From Phallusia fumigata (lineage: Eukaryota; Chordata; Ascidiacea; Phlebobranchia; Ascidiidae): a stretch of DNA of 64,000 nucleotides. The DNA lies in assembly GCA_008931825.1 (NCBI GenBank), contig QXVZ01006928.1, forward strand, positions 124,001 to 188,000, in the 5' to 3' direction. How positions within the stretch are numbered: the first letter of the stretch is position 1; every line of letters begins with the position of its first letter. Made by a program: the position numbers and the translations under genes. Below, in pieces: positions 22,301-35,255 of the stretch. The notes beneath the pieces were generated by a model. It ran no database searches. It was given only the letters and a program-made list of their open reading frames with translations, and had not been told where the DNA came from.

Positions 22301-25300
22301 TGAATTGATATTTGCTCTCAGGAATCCCGATGGAGATCTGAAAGGAACTTGGTGTTACACAATGGATCCAACGAAGCGGTGGGAGTATTGCAAAATCAAC
22401 AAATGCCGTGAGTTGAAAAGCTAACAAAGACTTTTTTAATAAATGTGACTGCTTCACTAATAATGACGTGGGTAGTTTGCTCAAATGTTTCCAATAAAAG
22501 CGTTTTTTGACAACTGTTTGAACCATAACTGCGTTTAAACCTGAATCTCATAACTGAGAATTCATGGAAATTACATTAGCTGAAATTACCAGTTTGTAAT
22601 GTGAGTAAAGAACGAGACAATTTTGCATTAATCCATCACTTTGCGGAAGACATCGGTCGAACAAATGACAGTTTCTTTGAAATTCTGTCTGCGGCATTTC
22701 GTTGCGTCAATCATCTTTATTGCAACATCGTCGCTTTTCGGTGAAAACCTTTAGTTTCAAACTAAAAAGAAGTTGATGGGTCGTTAGTTGTAATGACCAT
22801 GTCGGTAAAACGTTTGCGCTTAGTTTCCGATTTTTTACATCAATTAAAATGTTTAACGTTTCCACGAAACTTCAAAGCTAAGATTCCAGGACTAAGTTTT
22901 AACAATGGATGACGTAACAAACACACATTCATTACGATTCGTCTGCAGCTGACGATTCGGTTGTGATTTGGACCAATCACGATTCAAAGAACGGCGGCGC
23001 CCATATTTTGTCGGTAAAAGCTGACCCGGAGATTGTGAAGTTGCAAACTGACACAGTCGGAATCTTCAACGTTTCCGTCCTCGTCGCTTCTAACCAGTCC
23101 AAGACAGAGTTCTGGGCTCTCACTGCCGACTACAACCGACAGATGATCTTCTTCACCGATTACATGTGAGTCGATCGTGCCGCAATAATCGCCATTGTGA
23201 CGTCACATGTCACGAGCAGAGTTGATTGCAATAATTGCGCAACAGTGTGGAATGGCTTCCGAAACCGTTGGTTCGAAACAAGATCCCAGAGATGATCAAA
23301 AATATGCGCAATCGAAATAGTTGACAAAAAATCAAATTTCGGAAACTTAATTCGCGATGTCGAAGGGCAGAAATAGTGGGATCAAATTTCGTGCTTCCAA
23401 CATTTATGTGAAAAAATTAACACATTAAGTTTGTTGGATCGTAGTAATTGCGATTCTCTCCAGCATATCCAACCTGCACTTTTTATCAATTTCCTGTCCT
23501 GCACCCGTACCACGTATGGTTATTCCCCATACTCTAGGTTGTCATTTAAATTGATGCACTGGAACTTAGAAAAGATGAAGAAAAGTATGGGAAAAAATTC
23601 CTATCAACCAAATTCAGATGTGTTATAATGTAAACAGGGTTTTCAGCATTGTTGAGGGTTAATATCGGGAGTTTACACAGAAAACTTTGTTGTCCAGGTC
23701 GGAATACATCGGAGTGCGATACATGGATCTCGGCATCACTGCTCAGTTCCTGGAGGGGATGGCGCACGGCATAGAAAACATGGCGTATGACTGGCTCACC
23801 GGGAATCTTTACTGGACCGACTCTGAGTTCAAGTGGATTATGACTGTCGACCGAACCTTCAGTTTCTATACTCCGGTTTACCGCACAAACATGGACCCCC
23901 CATACGCCATCGCCCTCCACGCCAAGCAAAGGTATGGCGACATCTGGTGGCACAGTTCACCTACGGTTTTTATGTTCGACGTCACAGCAAATTTCGTTTT
24001 TTCCGTCTCTTCGTTTCGGGATTGTTCTCTCGTTTAATTTATCCTCTGCTTCACAGGCGACTCTTCTTTTCCATCTACCAGTCGGCGGGATCCATGATCA
24101 TCACCACAGATCTGGCGGGAAAAGGAGAAAAGATCTTGTTCCAGAACCCAGAGGTTTATGACGTCACAGGTCTTACGATCGATTACACTGACGACAGGTG
24201 CGAATAGATTATGACGTCATAGTGCTTGTTTGTTGCGGATTTAGAACTGTGTGTTTGTTGTAGATTGTACTGGACGGATTTTACCGGTTACGGAGGCAAA
24301 ATCGTAAGCAGCAAATTGGACGGAAGCAACAAAACTCTTCACCACGGAAGGGGTGGCGCCATCTACTGGGGAATCAGCGCGTATTTGGTGAGTACACCAT
24401 AGAAATCGTACGCGCGTTAGTGTTTGTGAATTGGAAACCTTCACAGATTTTAACACCTCCGTTGCCTTTCAGGATTACTTGTATGTAACAGACGTTCATG
24501 CCCGGTACAGTCCAGCGGGGGAGAAGCATTACTCTGTGTGGGTGATCAACAAACTCCCCTCGGTCGACAGCGTGTTCCGATACACCTTGGAGGGGAAACC
24601 ACGTGGCATCTCGATACTCAGTAAAAATGAGGACCGCTCATTCGATGTCGGTAAGTAGGGAAATACCCTCTCCCGGTCTATCGCTGTTTGTTCCATAAGA
24701 ATGAGTCTGCCATACCATAGTAATGGAAACTTTTTAAGTCTTTGGTTTGTAACATTGTAAGTATAAATAACTATCACTAACAATAAAACCATTAGGGTTT
24801 TTAAAACCACCATCGAGTGCACTACCTCAGACATCAGTCTCAAATCGCACCAGCGATATAAATTCGCTCGTTTGATTTTCGGAGAAGCCTCAAAAATCTT
24901 TTTTTTTCAGTTCCATCCAGGGGCGAGTGTTTGAACCAGCCAGCCTGCGACCACATCTGCCTCCCCCGCATCAACGCCACACGTGAATGTGCTTGTTTGC
25001 TCGGCTACACCAAAGTCGGAGACACGAGATGCGTCACAAGTAAGTCGCTTTCAGGATTATTATGTCACAGACAACTTGCAGACAACGCGATATTGTTAGG
25101 TAATTAAGATGTTCAAATCTGGCATCGAAACTGAGAGGCAAAACTATCATTAAACAAGGCACTTTAGCTTTGCATCATATACATATCGGCTGTTTCTTGC
25201 TGAAAATTAGAAAGTAAATCTGAGCACCTTTTCTCTCGCAGATGTTGTACAAGACAACTTCCTTCTAGTGGCAGATGCTGGACAGGGAAAAGTTTTCCAA

Positions 25301-28300
25301 ATTCCTTTCAACATCACCAGCCCCAACCAGTACAGCGTCATACCGCTACGTAAGTACCATGACGTCATCAACTCATTACGTCACTAGGACATTTCGCACA
25401 TACGACGACATAGTTGCGCATATTTAATTCACGCAAATGACGTCACACTTCAACACTGCATGTGACATCTAAGTTCGGTATTTTGCTTCTGACGTCAGTG
25501 CAGCGGGTTTGTTCTTTTGTGCAGGAAAGACGAAGAAAGTTGCGACAATAGCGATAGACGCGCACACGAGAAACATCTACTGGTCTGATAAACGAGTTCA
25601 AACTATAAAGAAAGCCGGTCTGGACGGGAGTAGAGCATATCCACTGCTCAAACAACACGGTAAGTGACGTGTGCGTGACGTCTGTGGCAACATGACGTGA
25701 TGTTGAGGTCTACATACGTCAATAACGGGCAAACATTACATCGTTTTAATGTTTAATTTTACTTTTCTAGCGTTGAGCATGGCAGTTGACCACAGGGACG
25801 GCAACGTTTATTTCGTCGACGAAGACAGTCAGACAATATCGGTGACAACGAGTAGCGGATCTCACACACGTGTCATCATGAAACCTGACAATATCACCAA
25901 CACCGACATCAAGATGCTAACACTTGACACCAAGAACAAGTGAGAAAAATATCTAAAATATATTTGAAGGGCCTGAAAGCTGTTGGTCAAAAAACGTTTC
26001 GCAAAACATCATTGTAGAAATTGGGATAAAACTAGTGGAAATTATAACTGACATCAACCAACCTCTTAAAAAAATCATTTTGGCGGCTGGCATGCTGTTA
26101 GTCAAAAAATCTTTTTCAAATTCTGTTACAAGATAAATAGACAGAAAGTTTGACCATCTTAACCAACATCACAACCGACATCTTGTAACTGTGTCAACGT
26201 TTAGTTTCCTGTATTGGACCGACGGTGGAACAGGGGTTGGAAATGGGAGTGTGTGGAGAATGAAACTGGACGGGAATGGAAAAGTTCTGGTTTACGACAA
26301 ACTCAATTCCCCACAAGCAATCACGATCGACTATAAGCGTAAGTCAAACCATTGTTTTGCTACGTCATAATTACTTCACAACATCGCCTGTGACGTTATA
26401 TAAAATTGTGCAACGTCATAATTTCTCTAAGAGTTGCGTCGTTAGACTGTCTGTGACAATCAAATTCGAAACAAAGTAAACGCGTTCAGTTGTGTGAAGG
26501 TATTCACATGTAAGGGGGTAAAATGCTTCTCCTATTTGGGGGTTGGTGTGTTTTTGGTTGTTTGTGGAGAATTTCAGCTTCTAAAATATTTCAAACGCTC
26601 AACAGGCAACAGTTTGTTCTTCGGTGAGGCGAAGACGGGAATGGTTTACGAGAAATCGTTGGACGAGCTCCAAGTGATCCAGAATACTTCACATCTCAAC
26701 GCGAAACAGTTCGACCTCTCCGGCCACATCATCAGGCTCACTTTCTTCATCGCAGAGTGAGTGGCCACTCGCCGTGTTACAAACTAGTTTGACGAAAATA
26801 TTTTAACAAGGGTTATTCTTCGGTTTATAAACCTCAATTTCACTTATATCAGTAAAAAACGCGCCCTTCAAAGTCTCCCATTGCTTTCACGACCTTTCAA
26901 GGTAACAAGAACTTTACAGCCGACCAACTGTTTAAGAAAAAACTGTAAAACCATTTTTAGAAATACGTTTGTTAGATGCATAACAGCGCGGTTTGTGGCG
27001 TCATCATGGCACCAAACGTTACTAGGTTACCAGTCAGACAAATCCGAGGATATATTGTTGAAACTGTCAGTAATTCCAGTCTTCAACAATGTAATTTTCC
27101 CGCAGCATCAAAGTGCACGAAAATACTTTGTTCTTCGTCGACGGGAAAACGAATAAAATCGAAAAATTCGATCTCACATCCGGACCAGCGTCGATCAAAA
27201 CATACGGACCAACAGAGTTTTACCGCGTCACTTCTCTCGCTGTGTACAGCACCTCATACTACAACTCATACCTACGTAAGTGTTACGTCATACCCACGTC
27301 GAATATACATTGTGACGTCACAATATTGGTTGTTGATTTTCAAATATTCAGGTTGTTTTTTTGCTTTAACATGACATGATTCGCTTGAAATCAAAACCAT
27401 TTTTTTGTGACACAATGACGTGATAAGACGTCATTCAAGGTCAAACTTATACGTCACAATTTTTATTTTCAGGACCGATTGCAAACCCATGTGCGAACCA
27501 GAATCATCCATGCCAGCATATCTGTGTACCGCTTTCCAACACAAGAAGCAGATGTCTGTGTGAAGCGGGGAGCGTGCAGTTCGGAAGCGCGTGTTACAGG
27601 ACTGCTAACACCGGTAAGAGGGGTAGAAGGGGACAAGTGACATCTTAACAACAATTTGGCGAGAGCTTGGTCCGATGTGTAAAGGCTTATGTACAAACAA
27701 CCACAAAAATCTTGATCGGAATTCGTACTCCCGGGTTCGAACCCCGTGAAGTGGTTGAACAACATAGGAAACCGCAAATACCAAATTGATTGCACTTGTT
27801 CTTCCTGCAAATCGTTTTTCACCAGTATTAGGGGAAATTTTGTTGTGGTTTAGTAAAGACATCCTTATAACTTGCAGGTCAACCACCGAGTTACGAGGAA
27901 GGAAGCTGTTCCATCGATAAAACCTATTCCCTCCTGCCTTGTTACAACGCAGCCGAAGTTACCTGGAAGGACCCGGTGTGGACAGACGACAAAACACGTG
28001 GGTGATTGAGGACTTTTGCGCATGTTACATGTGCAGCCAATGGTAGCAAGACCAATGAAATAATAAACATTAGTAACCTAACGGTCTAATTGCGATTTGT
28101 TTATCGATCCGGGGTCGACACGTGTTTATCTCCACACAAACCAGTGGTGGATATTATTAGTAACGCTATAACCACAATTACATACAAAGAAAAGCGTTAA
28201 ACTTTAAATCGTAAACTGTAGTAACACGACAAAGAGAAAATGCACGAAATCTATGATTTTTTGTCTTTTAATTCTGTTTGAAATCGAATCCATGTGACCT

Positions 28301-29635
28301 TCAACCGATCTTTAATTCCTTAAACGTCAATCTGCAAACTTTAAAATTTGGTTGTTCTACTTCAGCCCGATCTGGTTTGACCTTGACCCGACCTCCATGG
28401 AATTCTCCCGCCAATTTCACAGCCGGAACATACATCTTCTCCTACACCGCCACGGATTTAGACAAAAATGTCGCAAGGTGTACTTTTAACGTCTACGTCA
28501 AAGGTGAGAAAATAGTTTGCCTGAAAACTTGCTGCAAAAGAGTTAAAGGAGTGTTGATTAACCAATGCATGTTGTTCATTCAACAAGAAAGGACAAAAGT
28601 GACAAATTCGTTACAAAATTATGTTGGCTTGCACGTATTTTGCCAACAACGATATAAATAAAACGTGTGCGTTCAAACGCTTCTAAAAATCAACGTTGTT
28701 ATTTCATCTGTTACAGCGACATCGTGCGGTGACCCCCCTATGATGCCGGCGACATTGATGATAGCAGGTCACATGCCGTGCAACAACAACTTCGGGGCTG
28801 AATACGTAGTTCGATGCGTGGACCCCAACATGGAAATCGCCTTCCAAGGTTCGAATGGCGACAACATCACAAATATTTGCACCAAGAATGGAAACTGGTC
28901 CATCCCGAGCTTCGAATCCGCTACCTGTCGCCCTAAGCCCACCACGTCACCGGGTAAGTATGACGTACTGACACGTCATAAGGTTGTGTAATGTGACGTA
29001 ACATAAGATTTTTACGCGCAGGTCCCACTACAACAAGGAACACAAAAAAACAGGAACCACACACGAAAAAAATTCACACAATTTCACCTACACCTAGCGG
29101 TAAGATATGGCCGGGTGGTGGCGCTAGAACTAATCCAAAATCTAATCTACTTTTCTGGCCTCTGTCGTGGTTAAGTTAACAGCAGGCACCAAGAACTCGA
29201 CAAAATCAGATGTTTGACAAACTCGTTTGTTTAGATTCAAACACAAAAGGAACGGTGAGTGGCATTGTTGCGTCACAAAGTGCTGGACTTAAGCCTGGAA
29301 CGATTGCAGCAATTGCTGTCATGGCAATACTGCTCGTCATCATCGTCGCTGTTGTCGTCATCATGACGTAAGTACTTGTGACATCACTGTGGCTTTGCAG
29401 CAGCTAGCTTGAGTATTAAAGTTTGAATATAAGCCAAGTTGTCACGTGGTTTGCCGGCCATTGTGACGCTTGAAGGAGAAAATAACTGAAGTTAACCACA
29501 AATAACTGCAACAGAATGCGCCGACGCGGGTCGCCATGGTTACAGAAGATCGACTTCCCGAGATTTTGGCGTCCTAAAGATGACACGGTTAACTTACAAG
29601 CTAACGACGCCAATAATCACTACAGCGTTATGTAA
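19347..29635 (+). CDS. Paralogue A: kringle-YWTD-EGF-YWTD-EGF-HYR-CCP receptor
   Basis: Twenty-two exons give 1059 residues: 19347-19440, 21179-21320, 22322-22407, 22949-23165, 23698-23931, 24057-24197, 24264-24387, 24473-24650, 24911-25039, 25242-25349, 25525-25659, 25771-25939, 26205-26338, 26606-26756, 27106-27275, 27473-27613, 27878-27997, 28366-28503, 28717-28953, 29022-29099, 29235-29367, 29515-29635. Order: signal peptide 1-22; kringle 32-107 with six Cys and HNYCRNPDGD; first propeller 108-405 (NLYWTD, RLYWTD); EGF 406-448; second propeller 449-737 (NIYWSD, FLYWTD); EGF 738-784; HYR 785-870 (YIFSYTATD); CCP-like 871-949 with five Cys; Ser/Thr-rich stalk; membrane helix about 999-1019; tail of 40 residues ending NHYSVM, a possible class I PDZ ligand. 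It is a predicted cell-surface receptor. Propeller-EGF pairs bind protein ligands in LRP and nidogen families. No ligand is known here. It heads a tandem array with B and C. Confidence 0.9.
22100..22185. repeat. Foldback MITE-like element, copy 1
   Basis: tttctac-atttcgacaaacg at the left is followed by gtcatcatcagg and then the partial inverse cgtagaaa. A 36-base segment starting gaaacgtagaaaatg (22145-22180) is identical to one at 36011-36046. It lies between exons 2 and 3 of paralogue A. Confidence 0.6.
27650..27760 (+). repeat. Possible tRNA-derived SINE remnant
   Basis: A perfect B-box-like T arm, GGGTTCGAACCCC (27733-27745), lies in the intron between exons 16 and 17 of paralogue A. 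A convincing A box and acceptor stem are not visible, so this is not called a tRNA gene. Confidence 0.3.
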
Positions 29636-31580
29636 CAGACACCTCTCTGTGTCGTCATAATGCAATCGCGCATCTCTTTGTTACGTCACCGCAACGTAAC
29701 GCTCGATTTTTGGCGTTTTGCTTTCCTCGCAAATCTTAAAGTGGTTTGAAGCGTGGATTGCCCGCTGACGTCACTTCCGCTCTCGGCACGTCATTTCCTT
29801 TATCTTGCAATATCAAACCAGTGTTGATATTCACGCGGCTTGCTCTGGTGCCCCCCCTCCACGCACGTCAGGGAAAACCCCCCCGACCCCCCAGCTTTAT
29901 TTGCTTGTGCCCTAAACCCTTTTGTCGCTTGCTTTATTTGGAGTGAATTTAAAACAGAAAATAATTTCAAACCACTTTTCGATGCGGGAGATTTTGCCGG
30001 ATTTTTTCGGGGGAGTTCAAAATTTTTCTGTCACTCCAGAATTCGCAACCGTCCGATCTGGAAAGTGGCTCGGTTCGAGTTTCCGGTTCTGTGGAAGCAG
30101 AAGACAGAAGAAAGCCCTCCCTCCGAAAGCCCCTACTCGGTCATGTCGTAGACAGCAATGACGTCACAATTACTTTTCCGGACCAGCGCTGACGTCACAA
30201 ACGCCCTAAAAACTTTCGATCCTTGGGGGAGCCGGAGCATGTCACGTGATATTTTTATATTGTTTTGTTTGTTTTCTTCGGTCACGTGATTCATTTGTAG
30301 CGCGCATACGTCGTGACCTCTGTGTGACCTTGTGCAGTCTTCGTATATTTATGTGTTTTGATGCCAAACTTCGATGAAATACATTTATGTGCCTTTATAC
30401 AAGACGACCTTGTGTGAACTGAAGGTCAAATATGTTTCATAGTCACTCGAGACACTAACATAACGCCACCAGCTTTCACATCAAATTACTGTTGCAACCA
30501 GTCAGTATTCATCATTCAATATTTGGTCACAAATTGACATTAGGTTATCAATGAAAAGCTTCCACAACTTATCGCATAACTACAAGCAACACATAGCATT
30601 CTGTCAATCTAGTGGTTTCCAAATACCAACCTCGTCTGAAATAGAGCTGGCAACTTTGTCAACCAAAACCTCCCGGCCAGTTAATCTTGCCAGACCAATT
30701 AGCAGTTAAGACACTTCGCAAACTTAACAGGCACCAATCAAAACGTTCAACACAGTATTAGGAACAACAAACATTCGATCAAAAGTCCTATCAGCGTTGT
30801 TTAAACACAAAACTGAAAATTAAGTAAGTTTTCTACAAAAGTAAAGGTTCTACTACAAAGGAAGTGTGCAGAATAAATGAGATAAATGTAAGGATGCTCT
30901 TCTGGCAAATGTATTATTGCACACCGAAAAACAACCCGCAAAAATACATTTGTTGGAAAAGATGTTTAGTTCAATGCTTAAAAATAAACAGCTGAAAAAT
31001 ATAAGATGTTTATATTCCAACTAACAATCAAATTAAAATATCAAACTGTTATCACGAAACGTCGTCAACTTGAATTTCAATTTGTTTGCCTAACTTACGC
31101 GTCTAGACGAATAACTGACACATTATGGCGATGTTACATGTAAATTTCACATCAGTTTTGGATCGGAATAAATCTGCGATGAAACGCCAACAGAGGTCGT
31201 TGTATCACATGACGGCTTTTAACATCCGATGAGAGGAGCTGGAAAACTTCTCTGTCGCTCGTTGTAGAGCGGAAATGAAACCCGGGAATTATTCCTGATT
31301 TGGCCGACCCGAAATTCCCCACTTATCGACCGAAATAACCGGGTTTGGTGGCAAATCTTCATCGGTGCGATCGTAATTGGAAGTCATTTAACATCACACA
31401 ACGCTACAAAATCGCCGAAAACTTATTTTGGAAGTTGATTTTATTCACGCCCTTGCACGTATAATGCGGATTGTCTAACGAGCTTGGTTAACAGCTGTTA
31501 AGGGAAGCTATTAAGAATGAAACAGAAGAATCACTCAAAACCCGGTTCCACGCACAAATAAATAAAGCTCAATACATAGT

Positions 31581-31665
31581 CAGCACTTGTGTGTGGAAAA
31601 CATTTGCTCTGTTTCGGCAAAACTGCTGTTGTCATCATCAGGAATGTTTTCCACACAAGTGCTGG
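31581..31665. repeat. Foldback MITE-like element, copy 2
   Basis: The left arm (31581-31604, cagcacttgtgtgtgg...) and right arm (31643-31664, ...ccacacaagtgctg) are near-perfect inverses, differing by a GT insertion. The loop carries gttgtcatcatcagg, which is shared with copies 1 and 3. Confidence 0.65.
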
Positions 31666-34600
31666 TTTGTAGCTTCTCATTGAGACAATTCAAAACCGTA
31701 AATTATGTCCAGAAATTAAACAAGGGTTTGAAATTGATATAACGCGAGGTTTTGCCGCTTCTAGTTAATTTGTCTTCACTGCACGACGATGTTCGAAAAC
31801 TTCGCTCCGTAATTCAGCAAACCAACTTCGTGATACCAGTCATGTTTTGCTGACGTCAGCATATTTATCACATCCAGACGCGAATAGTTCGTAAATCTTT
31901 CGAAGTTGGTACTGAGTGTAGAGGATATCACGTGATGTTATTTCCGAGTGTTTTGTTGACGTTATCTCCCCCCCCCTGCACTCCCACACACAAAACAATC
32001 AACGGAATTATGACGTAAGAATGACAGCGCGATTTTCGTGCAGGAAGAGGTCGATTAGTTTGAATCATGCAACAACTTTTCGACGGCCGTTCCAGTTTCA
32101 ATGTAAACCAGCACATTATGATGTTTCATAAACAACACGCATTCAAGTTTTTCTCGGGTAATTTGGCGACAAGTTTGTTTGAGCACACTTGATGTTCTTC
32201 GTATTTACCACATACGAAACCAGATTTCCCCCGACCGAGTCTTACACGTGCAGACAAAACAACAACGTTAAAGAACAACACTGTGGTGAGTAGAGCTGTG
32301 GAAACTTTGTAACTTTGCCAGATGTAAACCCACATTGCAAGGTTGTGCTGGAGAAAGAAGGGGCACACCACGCTCGAGGATCTTTGTTACATCACAAGCA
32401 GCAAAAAGTAGCGAAAGACGTAAAATCTCGAATCACGATTTCGCGCGAATTCTCACAAAACCATTTCCGGTTGTCGCGCATGTCTGTGACGTCACAATCA
32501 CACGAATTAAGAGTGGAATTGTGCTGTGATTGTCTGCTAACACACACAGAGGGCTGTGTAGCGGCTGGGTTGGGAGGCGACGGAGGCCGAAACCTGATAC
32601 TGAGATTTGCGCCTCCCCCTTCAACTGTTAGCTGGTTTACAGTGCGTTAATAGTTCGACTAGAGTTTTTACCCTTTCTTCAATTGAGGCGGAAGGTAGCT
32701 ATAGCAACGGCAGTGACGCGTTTATGGCGTGACAAAGGCGTTTTGTCGGCTAAACAAGTTGTAAGAGTTTGAAGATAAATTAGAATAAAATGTTGTCAGT
32801 AATGTAATGGGACCAGTAATGTTCTCATCGATGAGGGATGTTAACAGCAGAATGGAGGGCTATTCTAGAATAGTTGCTTTAAATTCTAAATATCGAATGC
32901 AAGTTCTATACCAATATTGGCAGAATGACGAAACGGCGTTGTATCGGCGCTGTTGCGTTTGTGAATGTCACTCGCTTTGACACAATGTGTAGAGAAATTT
33001 TACAAGTTTAATCACCGTTGTGGATAAATAATATCAGTCCCCCTTACCCGATACAAACGGCAAGTTTGGATTCGATATTCTACTTAAAGCAACCCTGTAA
33101 TCGGTTGTCATAATTTGCTTGCCTCATGTGCGTAATGGTAGGAAGGTTTGGGAGTTTAAGTTACTTAAATCTACCCAGCAGTGTTAGGTCTTATTTTAGT
33201 CACTTGTAAAGCCGGTTTATTGTGCAAAAGATTTTCATGCATTATGTTTATGAGGTCATAATTAATCGAATACACTTTTAGATCTTCTTCGAAATGTTTA
33301 TGCATCTTATAAATGCAATCTCCGTCTCAGCAAATGTTATCGCGTCCCGAGTGAATTGCTGCACAGTCGGAAAAACAGTTTTGCATCGGGCGAGGACTTG
33401 TTGTTTGGGAGAACAAAACATTGAACCTTCGCCCAGTGGTTGTTGATTACATAACTTGTTCAGTCAGGTTGAAAGTGTTGGATTTGGTGGTGGTTTGAAA
33501 TATAGAGGGACTTAAAGTAAATCGTTTCTGCTTGAAACAACTTTTTTAAACACTTCACATATTTTGAGATTTTTAAAACACTTCTAAAAGTACAATTATT
33601 ACGTTGTGATCTAAATTTAAAACAAGTCGACAAGCCAACTTTTTCCCTCCGAAATCTCAGAAGAAAATTGTTTTAAAACGTTTGAATCGGTTTTAGAAGT
33701 TGAACAAACTGCTTTGGTGCACTTGACCTCCAATGCAATGCGTCGTAATTAGTCGGGTGTTAATCTTGACTATCTTGTAGTTCTAATCCGCGTTATAAAC
33801 ACGCCATCTATTGTGCCCATGGGCAGGGCTGGCAAGGTCAACCAGCTAGACCAAGGTCATTATCATATGCACAGAGCAATATCGGAAATATCAATAATTT
33901 ATTACAGAGGCAAGGGGGATCATATGCTGCAAATGTCAGCTACAATGCTGAGCAAAGTTAAGCGAGTCAGAAACTAGATTCGATGAAGTTTCAAAGCAAA
34001 TTAAGTTTAACAAGAAGACACAAATCTGGTCTTGTAAGTGATACGTTTTTCGAAAACGTAGATACATTTCACACACAAGTATTAACTTTTCTCTTTCTGT
34101 TGAGACCATGTAAAACCGTAAATTTCGTGCCTAAGTTTAGTTCAGTTGAAGACAAGGAAAAAGCTTTTAACTAATCTTGAAGTTCATCAACTTGTTGAGA
34201 GAGATTGCAAAACTCGAGGATTTTTAAAAGCACAAAAAATATGGAGTTTGATTTTAAGTTTTAGTGAAGTCGCTACATTGTTGTTTGTGTTAAGTCAGCA
34301 AAAGTTTTTACTTTGCATCGAGAGAAGCCGCTTTATTTGTTGCATTTCATTCAGCACTCAAATTTTCGCAAATAGTTTGATCGGTTTATTTCAGTCAGGC
34401 TGCTACTGCGCAATTAATTATTTATATGAGGGGCTACTTCCAACTTGAATAAAGTAACAACAACAGAAAACTTATTGTCCAGTTGTGTTTTTGCATATTT
34501 AAATTCGACTGACAAAACGCTGATTATAATCAATGTCTGTAAACGGCTCGGTGCTCTGGATAAGGTGTATGACGTCATATTGGACTGAACAAACCACTTA

Positions 34601-35245
34601 TGACATTACAGAGACTGTTTGTTTGTAGGTGTGGTCCAATCAGACGTCTGCACTGCTCCGTATTAAGGTAACAAACTTATAACAGGAAAGATTTTCTCAA
34701 CATCTGTGTTAACAAACCAGGAGGCGACGTAGCGAGTTTTAATTCGAAGTAAACGCTATTCCAAGTAAATTTTAAGTGGTAAATTGTGTGTGTGTGCCAA
34801 ATAGAGAGTTACTACATATGAGATAAACTCACGAAAAAGGTGTGGTGCTTAATGATGTCGTCATGGTTATTTAATATCATTTTATAACGAGAGTATATCA
34901 ACAGAGAGGAAATAAACCCTGTTGCTGCCAGGCATTGTACAAACTTGTGATAGTTCTTCTGGAAATATATTTAGCGTAAGTTACCATGAGGAAAACGACC
35001 TGAATAGGACGTCAAAATGTATGTACGCAAAAATAAATTTTTACTAGAAGATCCTTTACAAGTTTGTACAGATTGTACAGGCAAGGGAGGACTAGCTAGC
35101 GATGAGATTAGAACCAACGACCACAGGAGGTTTAGCAGCTTGAGTAGCACAGGGAGAGTGCAGGAAGAAAGTTGGTGCTTGTCACTACCGCATGTATGGG
35201 CCAGTAAACTGTGAGACTCTTAAAAATAATTTCCATAATATTGTT

Positions 35246-35255
35246 TGTGTTTCAG
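35246..35255 (+). promoter_or_regulatory. 3' splice acceptor immediately before the start codon of paralogue B
   Basis: ttgtgtttcag ends at 35255 and the ATG starts at 35256, leaving no 5' UTR between acceptor and start. A 5'-UTR intron or spliced-leader acceptor is needed for translation from this ATG. Confidence 0.55.

Larger units (their letters stand above)
29636..35255. other. 5.6-kb intergenic region between paralogues A and B
   Basis: No supported exon. It includes the 3' flank of A, with CRE palindromes near 30160 and 30190, a foldback element (31581-31665), a fragment related to the foldback family near 34040-34110, and AT-rich unique DNA. Open frames at 29746-30161, 32315-32650 and 34146-34448 show no domain or paralogue similarity. 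Confidence 0.55.

Noticed and set aside
29746-30161. Open frames just after paralogue A
   Set aside because: Overlapping frames of similar length in the same region, no domains and no splice-consistent continuation; likely 3' flank of paralogue A.
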